Below are positions 7,609-15,354 of a stretch of DNA of 15,549 nt, one piece after another (the stretch's first letter is position 1; each line of letters begins with the position of its first letter). The notes beneath the pieces were generated by a model, which was given only the letters and a program-made list of their open reading frames with translations, was not told the DNA's origin and did not search any database. Origin of the DNA: Dentipellis sp. KUC8613 (taxonomy: Eukaryota > Basidiomycota > Agaricomycetes > Russulales > Hericiaceae); NCBI GenBank assembly GCA_002286715.1, contig NSJX01000065.1, positions 10,400-25,948 on the forward strand, read 5' to 3'. The translations under genes were made by a program, and so were the position numbers.

Positions 7609-9618
7609 TTTTTCCTCCCTTGTTCCTGTCTCGTTGCCCCGCTGCACTCCTGTCGCCCGCCGAACTCCTGTCTCCCGCCGCACTCGCTCGAGCCGCCGCC
7701 ACCCTCGCTCGAGTTGCTGCCGCCCCACCTGTGCTGTCACCACCTCCGCACCCTAGCAACGGCGCTCGATGCGCGCCCTATGCTGTCTCACTGCCCTGTG
7801 CGCTGTCGTCTCGTGCTGCACCCCCACGCCCTGCCATGTACGCCCTCTTGGCGCCTCGGACTCTTTCGCGCCGCCCCTTGACTGCCCCATGTGCCGCCCC
7901 TTGACTGCCCCATGCGCCGTCGCTGCACCCTGTGCGCCTTAGCAACGGCGGACAACACGCGCCCCACGCTCTCTCGGTGCGTCAAACGCCTTTGCACCGC
8001 CCCGCAACTGCCCCCTGCGCCGTTGCGGTGCTCTGCCCGCCTTAGCAACGGCGCAGGACACACACTGTACGCCGTCTTGCCGCCCCATATACACCGTTGC
8101 AATGCCCACGCCCTGCCGTGTACGCCCTCTCGGCACATCAAACACCTTCGTGCCGGCCTGTAACTGCCCTCCGCGCCGCCGCTGCACCCTGCACCCCTCA
8201 GCAATGGCGCAGGACGCACGTTCTATGCCTGCATGCCGCCCTTCCATGCCCGTACGCCGCCATTCCGTGCCGCGCTCTCCCGCGCCTCCACCGCCTTATC
8301 CCGCACCTCTACCGCCTTATCTCACCCCGTAACCGCCCCCCGTGCTGTCGCTGCGCCCTGCGCGCCTCAGCACTGGCACAGGACGCGTGTTGTACGCCCG
8401 CGCTCCGCCGTTTCAACGCCCAGCAGAGCCCTCGCACCACCCTTTCGACCCCCCACCGCGCCCGCTGACCTCCGCCGTGCCCCCATGGTGCCGTGTCGTG
8501 CCCCGTGGTGCCTTATGACGCCCTGCCCCGCCATCTCGACCCCTTCGCTACCCTCTCTCCCCGCACCTTCCCGCCTTTTTGCCTTTCTGCCCTCTTGCGC
8601 CCCATGGTGCCATCTACGGCCCACACTGCTGTCTGCGCGCCCCGCCGCTCTATCCCAATGCCCTGCCACGGCCTGTTTGCGCCCTGTCAGGCAGTCTCGT
8701 GCCCTGCCATCTCACATCCCACCGTGCCGTCGCACGCCCTCGTGACGGCACCTCGCGCCCCGCCGATCTCACACGCGCCATCGCACGGTCTTACCCCTCC
8801 CCCCCCTGCCGTCGTTCGCCTTCGCGATGATGCCCCACACCCTTGCACCACCGCCCCGTGCTGCCGCCACCCGCCCTGGGCTGCCATCATTCCCCCCTTC
8901 ACGACGACCTCTCACCCCCACCCCCCCACGATGATGCCTCGGGCCGTCGCAACGCCACCCTGCGCCTCAACACCACCGCCCTGCGCCTCAACAAGGCCGC
9001 CCCGTGCCCTAGCAATGTCCTTTGGCGCCCTCTGGCGCCCCGCGAGGCCGCCCTGCGCCTCTGCAAAGTTGCCCCCCGCCCTGCCTACGCCTTTGCCCGC
9101 CCTTACGCCGTCTCACATGCCCTCGTCCTGCCGTCGCCGTCATGCACCCCAGCGGTGCCGTCTGGGCCCATGGCACCGCACCACCCTTGCACTCGCTCAC
9201 CGTCGTGCACCGCCTCGCGCGGTTGGTACCCCTTCATGCCATTTTCACGCTTCGTCGCGATGTCGTCGCATGTCCCACGCTGCTCACGCCGCCATCGCCC
9301 CCTCAGCGACATATTTTCGTCGCTAGGGGCCCCGTGCCGCCCTTGCCCGCCTCGCACTTCTGCCACACATGCACACCCCGCTGTCTCGTGCTCCAACAGC
9401 ACTGTCTCATGCCCCTGCGAGCATGAGTGTATGTCCCTTCACCTGCCGTCGCATCCCCCCTTGCCCACACCGTTGCATGTGCTCTCGCTCGCCCTTGCCC
9501 GCCCTTTCGCATGCTGTCGCTTGCCCTCTTGCTCGCTGCTCCCTGCCCTCTCCCCGCCCTCTCTGTCATTGCATGCCCTCGTGCGCACCCTCTCATGCAC
9601 TGTTGTGTGTCTCCTGCA
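7609..9618 (+). repeat. C-rich degenerate GC repeat array with higher-order structure (2 kb)
   Basis: The array starts right after the donor-like site of module A. Units vary around GCCGTCTCGCGCCCC. A landmark (T/C)(T/C)AGCAACGGCG recurs at 7753 (as CTAGCAACGGCG), 7939, 8042, 8198 and 8367, with drift in the last two. It is often followed by CAGGAC and then a GTACGCC-like block, giving an irregular higher-order repeat of about 100-190 bp. Related CTAGCAATG phrases occur later, near 9010. Homopolymer C runs are common around 8800-8935. Several frames are open for 80-280 residues at once, including 8493-9326 and 8843-9670; none has a domain, and I do not call them genes. The array ends in CTCCTGCAG. 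Confidence 0.8.
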
Positions 9619-9851
9619 GACTATATGCAGAGTTTCACACTATCATGGTGTTGTCCCTTCTCTTACCTAAATTTCTCATTTGTAGAAGATTATAATATTG
9701 CTGGCATCTTCAGTTAAAGTAGTGGACCACTAGAGCAAAGTAAATACATGTATACTACTGGTTTCTCAGTGTTCAATACATGATTTTCCTGTTTATGCCT
9801 TAGTCAACAAATATGTCTTCATTACTCTAGTTGGGTATAATGGTTAAATCA
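9619..9851. other. AT-rich unclassified spacer between array and LTR
   Basis: The sequence turns AT-rich at about 9620. If the preceding array is an intron, this would be the following exon, but stops occur in all forward frames within a short distance and no domain is recognised. The frame 9427-9717 that runs into it starts inside the array. Nothing more can be supported. Confidence 0.45.
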
Positions 9852-9977
9852 TGTCAAATCAAATGATGGGAAATCTAATTTCATCATTATCTTCAATTTA
9901 CCTAGGCAGCTTAGTCATACTTTGGATATGTTTGTGTATGTATATAATAGGAAGGCAGGTCCCACGCCTCCCAGGGG

Positions 9978-10006
9978 TATATAAGGCCCCGAATTTGCAA
10001 AATAAA
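9978..10006 (+). promoter_or_regulatory. TATA box and polyadenylation signal of the putative LTR
   Basis: TATATAA stands at 9978-9984 and AATAAA at 10001-10006. If both work, transcription would start near or just after the poly(A) signal, giving a very short R region. They are the main evidence that this is an LTR. Confidence 0.5.
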
Positions 10007-10202
10007 GAGAGACCTCTCTTGACCTCCAATTTGTACCATCTAAGTAGTTCAGTAGTAGTTTGTTAGTAATTAGCCAATCCTAGTCAAAGTAACAAAAGGT
10101 GGTCTTACTGCGTGAGTAAGATTTGTCACCAGTTACTTGTAACTAGCTTGGGTTACTAGCCTACTGAAGCTTAGAGTTGTGCATCAAGTAAGATCCAGCC
10201 GC

Positions 10203-10330
10203 GAAGTCAGTCAGTCATCATCGAAGTCAGTATCGACGTCAGTCACATCGAAGTCAAGCACAGTATCAGAGTCAGTCAGTCTATCGTCAGTCAGCAGTAT
10301 CAGCAGTCGTAGCACGTGATATCAGTCGAC
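10203..10330. repeat. GTCAGT/CATCGAAGTCAG low-complexity repeat
   Basis: Interspersed AGTCAGTCAGT, CATCGAAGTCAG and GTATCAGCAGT units form an irregular short-period repeat with no coding frame. It lies in the downstream part of the putative LTR or in the leader. Confidence 0.6.
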
Positions 10331-10724
10331 GTAACACAGCCAGATCAGAAGAAAGTAGTACAGTTAGCCTGCTCATCGACGTCATCCACAAGCATCACAT
10401 CACATCCATCAGATTCCAGCAGCCATCCATCAGATCAGACATCATATCTGTAAAGTACAGATCTCTACGAACCCAACGCACCTAATTGGAGACAGATCGG
10501 AGCATTGGATCACTCAGAACCACTCGCAGCATCAAGCTCATCGTCATCTGAAGGTCATCTGGACCAGGTGTACAGCCTCACTTGCCATATTAGGAAACCA
10601 AGGCCAAACCGGTGCGAACAAATAATTTCTCTCCCTCTAACAAACAACTGAGTAGACCGGGAAAGTGGAAAACCTACTCTATTCAGGGTGCGTGCTTGTT
10701 GCTTATCCCTAACTGACAAGTTTT

Positions 10725-11209
10725 GTACACGCCGCCGACCCGACACCGCGACCAAGCGCAGGCACTGCATAAAGACAAAGGCAAGGGGAAGAGCACAGCA
10801 TATGTGCCAACCCCGAGCCATGACACCCCAATCGCGGAATGGCAACAATGGATCAAAACCAATCATTGTCCCATGTTTGGGCTCATCAAGAGCAACGGGC
10901 AATACACCGATGACTCGGTGTATGCATACAAGGAGCTCATGCAGCTCCAACCTGAGGAAAAAGGATGACACCTGTCAAGACTGGCCTAGAACCGATGAAA
11001 CAACCACTCAAGTCACCACCGGTGACAAGGCGAGCGAGATGAGAGATAGAGAATTGAGCGAGAGTGCCGGCGATGTGCAGAGCGCAGTGCAGCTGGTATT
11101 CCAGGTACAGTACAATACAGACGAGATTGACAGTCTAAGGAACTATGGACGAGGGCGCGAGGGTATATACACTGTACGGGAAACACCGGGGGAGATCAGG
11201 TTATTGTAG
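10725..11209 (+). pseudogene. Gag-like or unknown retroelement reading frame, broken by a frameshift
   Basis: The first part (to the stop at 10966-10968) reads YTPPTRHRDQAQALHKDKGK and then IAEWQQWIKTNHCPMFGLIK with a YTDDSVYAYKELMQLQPEEK tail. Codon use and residue mix are protein-like, unlike the flanking repeats. At a GGAAAAAGG run (about 10956-10964) the sense passes to the +1 frame, which continues with DDTCQDWPRTDETTTQVTTG, then GDVQSAVQLVFQVQYNTDEI and RNYGRGREGIYTVRETPGEI to TAG at 11207-11209. Upstream frames from about 10515 contain partial open stretches with a stop near 10650. The position after an LTR and leader fits gag. I do not recognise the family, and no zinc knuckle is visible. 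A single-base indel in an A-run or programmed +1 shifting would both explain the break. Confidence 0.45.
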
Positions 11210-11380
11210 ATAATCAGTAGCGGGACGGAGGGGCTTCGGGGAGTGGTACAACGAGGTCTAGGTACTTGGGGAAACATGTGATAAATAGTAACAGATCAGA
11301 TCAGATAAAGGGGAGAGAGACCAACGACTTCCGAGATGATGTGTGACCGCTAAGTCAATACCGAGCAACCGAGGATGTCT
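11210..11380. other. Unclassified segment between gag-like frame and palindrome-rich repeat
   Basis: The segment contains a purine-rich stretch, GGGACGGAGGGGCTTCGGGG (11220-11239), that could be a polypurine tract of the retroelement. ATCAGATCAGATAAAGG follows. No LTR-like end could be recognised after it, and no gene is seen. Confidence 0.35.
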
Positions 11381-11720
11381 CTCCTCGGTCCGAGGAGCTG
11401 GGATCTCGGTCCGAGAGCTCGGTCCTCGGTCTGAGATCTCGGTCTGCACCGCTTAGTCATCGGACCGAGATGTCGGTCCGAAACCTCGGAAACATCGGTG
11501 CTCGGTAGCACCGAAAAGGCGTCGTCAGTGTTCTCCTTGGTCTGAGGAGCTCCGAGGAGCCAAGGGATTCGACCAAGACATCGGTCCTCGGTCTAGGGTC
11601 CTCGGTCCAAGGTGCTTAGTCAGCATACCGAGACGTCGGTCCGAAATCTCAGAAACATCGGTGAAGAGAATGGGAAATGTCGGTGTCGGTGTTGGTGCTC
11701 AGTCACGGGTTTGGTGCTCA
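11381..11720. repeat. CTCGGTCCGAG palindrome-rich repeat, two diverged units of about 150-165 bp
   Basis: Unit 1 begins CTCCTCGGTCCGAGGAGCT at 11381 and unit 2 begins CTCCTTGGTCTGAGGAGCT at 11533. Both end in CCGAGA(T/C)GTCGGTCCGAAA, a variable stretch and AAACATCGGTG (11490-11500 and 11653-11663). The offset grows from 152 to 163 bp through an 11-bp insertion in unit 2. Within units there are many short inverted repeats, such as CGGACCGA/TCGGTCCG at 11461-11480. This family is unlike the C-rich arrays. After 11663 it decays into GGTGCTCGGT-type short repeats, ending next to module B. Confidence 0.7.
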
Positions 11721-12088
11721 GTCTGAGTGCTTGGTGCTCGGTGGTCGTCGGAAGGAGTCGAGAAAAGCAATTCTGATTCATCTATGAATCAGTTCTAATA
11801 ATGGGTGAGCCCACCAGAATCCGCAGACTTCAAAATGACAACTTCAGGAAGTTGGTTCCCACAGTTTCAGCCACATTCAGCTCACCTTTTGACATGATCA
11901 TTTTCTGTAGACTCTGATACGCCACCAATATGGCTGAAACTTTGTGTAAGTATTGAGAACAATTATACACACATACCACGAAATTGGCGTATTTCTTAGA
12001 GATCAAATGCGTCCGCAAACTCAAAGTCGCGTCGTGACAAAGGGCTCCATTACCAAAATCCGCAGATTTTGAATTCAATAATGCAGCT

Positions 12089-12173
12089 GTGAGTCCCGCA
12101 TCTTCTCATGTGCTTAAAATAGATGCTACACATATCTAATAATTTTGGCTACAATTTAGCTATTTTATTACAG
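12089..12173 (+). other. Candidate 85-nt spliceosomal intron in module B
   Basis: GTGAGT donor, CTAAT branch-like motif 33 nt before the end, and a pyrimidine-rich TATTTTATTACAG acceptor. It ends 47 nt before the CGGGAATTGCCGAAG motif, close to the 42 nt in module A. Confidence 0.45.
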
Positions 12174-12294
12174 CCTGAGGAAGCATTTTGATCTGCCGAA
12201 GAGAGCATGCACACGCTTTTCGGGAATTGCCGAAGGCAGTCGTTGTGACAGCTCGCCACAGACTCCTCACTCTTCATTGCGATGGAGTCGCTGG

Positions 12295-12366
12295 TGCACA
12301 CACATGCACATGCACACACACACGCACACGCACACGCACACGCACACGCACACGCACATGCACACA
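12295..12366 (+). repeat. (CACACG)n microsatellite within module B
   Basis: CACACG and CACATG hexamers run for about 70 bp. In the RELPK-type frame it would encode alternating H/R/C and T. It replaces the ATCACCATTGCC repeat found at the equivalent place of module A. Confidence 0.9.
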
Positions 12367-12422
12367 AGCCTGCTCGCCCGCCAAAAGGTATCCGGATGCA
12401 TGGGAGAGGTGGAGGGGAAAAG

Positions 12423-12428
12423 GTGAGT
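12423..12428 (+). promoter_or_regulatory. Splice-donor-like site at module B / array boundary
   Basis: AG/GTGAGT followed by TTTTTTCTACCTC, homologous to AG/GTAAGTTTTTTCCTCCC of module A (7603). It stands directly before the C-rich array. Possible acceptors after the array are TGTAAACCAG near 14740 and TTATTTCTATAG near 14768. Confidence 0.5.
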
Positions 12429-14735
12429 TTTTTCTACCTCTCTTTTTTGTACGTCACCCCCGTTCACTGTACGTTGCCCCCGTGCGCCGTATGACGCCCC
12501 TGCTCGCCCTCTCCCGCCCGCCCGCCGCTTCTCGCGCCCCTGTGCGCCATGCGTCGCCCCCGTGCGCCATGTGTTGCCCTCTGTGCCCCCTGCCGCCCCC
12601 TGCGCCCTCCGCCGCCGTCTGGACGCCCGCCGCCGACGTTTGGATGCCTGCCGCCACCGCCTGCGCGGCCCATGGCGCTGTCTTCGTGCTCTAGGGGCAG
12701 TACACCGTGTGCCGTCACCGTCTACGCGCCCTGCTGCCCTCAATCGCCCCCGCTTCGCCCCCACATCGCCCATCGAGTGCCCATGCAGCCGTTCCCGCAC
12801 ACAACGCGCCCCCCTCACCGCTGTCGCATCGCCCCTCGCCCCAGTCGTGCGCTGTTGCGCAGCTGTTATGTGCCCCCACATCGCCGTCACGCGCGCACAC
12901 GCCGCCGTTACGTGCCCCAGCAGCGTCGCTTCGTGGCTGGTGGCCCTGCACCGCCTTCGCGCTGCTGCCACACAATGGCACCGTCTCGCACCCCTGCTGC
13001 GGCCTCTCTCGCTCCCCATGGCCCTCGCTACCCTCTCGCCCCTTTGAGCCGCCGCCACATGCACCCACGTTGCTGTCGCACGCACCCACGCCATCGTTGC
13101 GCGACCCAGCAGTGCTATTTCGTGGCCGTGACGCCCCGCTGCCATCGTGCACGCCCTCGCTGCTGCCCCGCGCCCGCATGTCGCTATCATACGCGCACAT
13201 GGGGCCATCATGCGCCAAAATGGCACCCCACCGACACCATCTGGCTCCTCAGCGACGCCATTTCGGTGATCTCAGGTCCAAACGACGCTGTTTCGCGTGC
13301 CAACCCCATCCCTCACCCTAGCAACACCCTCTCGCACGGCCTTGGCACTGTTGCGAGCCCCGTGGTGCTGTCTTCGCACCACGCCCCCCCATCTTCGTGC
13401 CCCGTGGGCCGTCTCGCGCCCCGCCCCACCGTCTGTGCGCCAGCCGCCGCTGGCCTCGCGCACCCGCACGTCGCCCATCCGCAGCTGGGCCACGCCCCCC
13501 GTCGCCGTCTCTCGCATGTGCATGTCCGCCACGCCATCTCGCACGCCCCCACCGCCTTCACGAGCCACCGCTGGCCTCGCGTGCCCACATGTCGCCCATC
13601 CTCAGTCGTCACACACCCCTTCTCCATGCACATCACACCCTGAACAGCCTCATTCGCCATCGAACAGCCCCAGGCCCCCAGTGCGGCAGTTCTGCGCCCG
13701 TGTGCGGCTGTTTCTCGCCCACATGCCCGTGCTATGCACTGTCTCGCACTGCACCTGCGCCTCTGCGCTGCCGTGTCACCCCCCGCCCCACCATCTGGAC
13801 TGCCTCACCACCTGCCTTCGCGCTGCCATCAGGTACCCCAGCAGCGCCATCACACCACCATCACGCGCCCGCTCTCGCCGCCACACTGTCGTCGCGTCGC
13901 CATGCGTCGTCGTGTTGCCGCCCTGCGCCCTGGCGCCGTCATCTCAACGCCATTGCGCCGCCATCATGCGCCCTCGAGCCGCCGCCGCCCTGCACCCTAG
14001 TGATGCGGTTTCGCGTCCCAGTCACGGTGTCTCGGCTCTCTGGCAACCCACCGACGCCGCCCCGTGCCTGAGCGATGCTGCCCCGCACCCTAGCGACACG
14101 GGCTCGTGCCCTAGCGATGGCCCTCTTGCCCTGCCGGCACGTGCTACTGTCCTGCCGTCTCCCGCCCGCCTCAGCATCACCATCGCAACGTCTCGCCACC
14201 CTCCCTCTCGCCTCAGTCACGCCGCGCATCTCAGTAATGCCGTGCGCCTCAGCAACACCGTGCATGCCAGCAGTGCCGTCACGCCATCTTCGCGCGGTGT
14301 TGCTTGCTCTCAATACCCAGCCCCTCTGTCTTTGCACGGCGCTGCGCGCTCGCGTCCCGTGGGCTGTGTCGTGCCCCACCCTGCCCCTGTTGCGTAGTGT
14401 CACGCCCTGTTGCACGGCGTGATGCGTTCTCAACACCCTGCCCTGCCCTCTTCACACCCCGTAGGGCCACCTCGCGGCCCCCGTGCCGTCTACTCGTCAC
14501 GCTGCGTGCTCTCTCACTGCACTGAGCGGTCTTTGTGCCCCACCCCGCCGTTTTCGCATCGTGCCACGCGCTCTCAGCTGCGCCACCATCTGCGTCATCT
14601 TGAGTGTATGCACCCCACCGACGTTGCCGCTCTCGAGTGCGCCCTGGTGTGCGTCCGCTGCGCTGCACTCGCTTGTGGATCATCGGCACAGCGGCACCCA
14701 CATGCCACACGAAGGGAGTCACCTGTCCTCTGTGT
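12429..14735 (+). repeat. C-rich degenerate GC repeat array (2.3 kb)
   Basis: The array starts right after the donor-like site of module B. Early units are CCCCCGTGCGCCGTATGACG and variants; later ones are of the GCCGTCTCGCACCC type, with CCTAGCGAYG and CTCAGCAACA phrases (13317, about 14060-14130, 14240) related to the landmark of the 7.6-9.6 kb array. The frames 12549-13643 and 13297-14397 (over 360 residues each) overlap others in different frames and consist of P, S, A, R, H and C; they are artefacts. The array ends near 14735 in AT-rich DNA. Confidence 0.8.
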
Positions 14736-15213
14736 AAACCAGGTTATTTTTTATATTATTTCTATAGTTTGATGTAGTGGTTCTGGCAATATAATCTATC
14801 ATTATTTCTATTCCAGTGTGCTCAATGTCAATGCAAGTGTGTCTGTTATTGAAGCCAACAACATTTTAATAACTGCAGGATTCCTTAGGCCAATGACCAA
14901 GCCTGATAATTTCTATAGTGATGAGATTAAGATACCTTTGTAGATAACTTTTTACATAGAAAGGGGCCTTCTATAGCAATCAAAGAGCTATCAAGGAAGA
15001 TATCTTTCTATTCACCTATTCAGATTATCTGGCCTATAAGCTGCTTTATAAAATGGCTAAATTCCTGAGATGTGTAACCATTTCACTTTTAGAAGACATA
15101 TATTACAATAATGCAAAGAACAAAAGATCATGCAAAATCATCACAAGAATTGAATGATGATTAATGTGAAATGATGTAACAATTTGAAGTCAAGATGTAC
15201 CCACCCTCAAAGA
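14736..15213. other. AT-rich unclassified DNA right of the last array
   Basis: The segment begins with AGGTTATTTTTTATATTATT. There are no long open frames on either strand and no recognised domain. GATTCCTTAGGCCAATGACC and short AT-rich phrases occur, but I cannot assign them. I see nothing else to annotate. Confidence 0.5.
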
Positions 15214-15254
15214 TGAATCAGTACCTGCCGCTTGCCGGCCCACTCCTCACTAGT
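15214..15254 (+). repeat. Dispersed repeat copy 2 (matches 777-821)
   Basis: TGAATCAG, two variable bases, CCTGCCGC, a short spacer, GGCCCACTCC, two variable bases, ACTAGT: the same order of blocks as near the left edge of the window, with a spacer 4 bp shorter. This copy is not next to a copia fragment; AT-rich repeats follow. Confidence 0.5.
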
Positions 15255-15354
15255 GAGATAAGGAGCGATCCTTGACAACACCTGGATTTCTATGCAACGG
15301 CAACAGCCATATTGGCATCGCTGCAACAATATGCGGATTCAATACTGGCAGTCA

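Larger units (their letters stand above)
9852..10472 (+). mobile_element. Probable LTR of a retrotransposon (borders approximate)
   Basis: A candidate start is TGTCAAATC at 9852. A TATA box TATATAA (9978-9984) is followed by GGCCCCGAA and a polyadenylation signal AATAAA at 10001-10006, an arrangement typical of fungal LTR promoter and terminator regions. Downstream come a pyrimidine-rich leader and a stretch dense in GTCAGT and CATCGAAGTCAGT repeats (about 10203-10330), then a hairpin ATCTGTA/TACAGAT (10446-10462). The region ends near CCAACGCA, before AATTGGAGACAGATCGGAGC, where a primer-binding site would be expected. I could not find a second LTR in the window, so the ends are guesses and a solo or truncated element is possible. 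Confidence 0.5.
11771..12422 (+). pseudogene. Module B: second copy of the repeated gene-like module
   Basis: The module opens with CTGATTCATCTATGAATCAG (11773-11792) and the shared GTTCTAATAATGGG. CAACTTCAGGAAGTTGGTTC and GTTTCAGCCACATT follow, as in module A. GTGAGT at 12089 with CTAAT (12136-12140) and TTATTACAG (ending 12173) form a candidate 85-nt intron. Then CGGGAATTGCCGAAG (12221-12235) starts a frame reading FRELPKAVVVTARHRLLTLH, similar to module A (RELPK, V-V, H-x-L-x-T). A CACACG microsatellite and AG/GTGAGT at 12423 follow. The upstream exon equivalent of module A has stops, so this copy looks decayed. A minus-strand frame (11830-12078, 82 residues) is open, but the matching region of module A shifts frame, so I do not treat it as a gene. 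Confidence 0.5.

Noticed and set aside
8880..8935. i-motif / G-quadruplex from runs of C5-C7
   Set aside because: Several C-runs exist, but spacings are irregular and four evenly spaced runs are rare. They are better seen as part of the array composition.
11830..12078. 82-residue minus-strand frame in module B
   Set aside because: The paralogous part of module A differs by a one-base indel in the best-conserved stretch, so the frame is not conserved between copies.
12295..12366. Telomere-like repeat
   Set aside because: CACACG hexamers are not the fungal TTAGGG/CCCTAA telomere repeat and are imperfect and internal.
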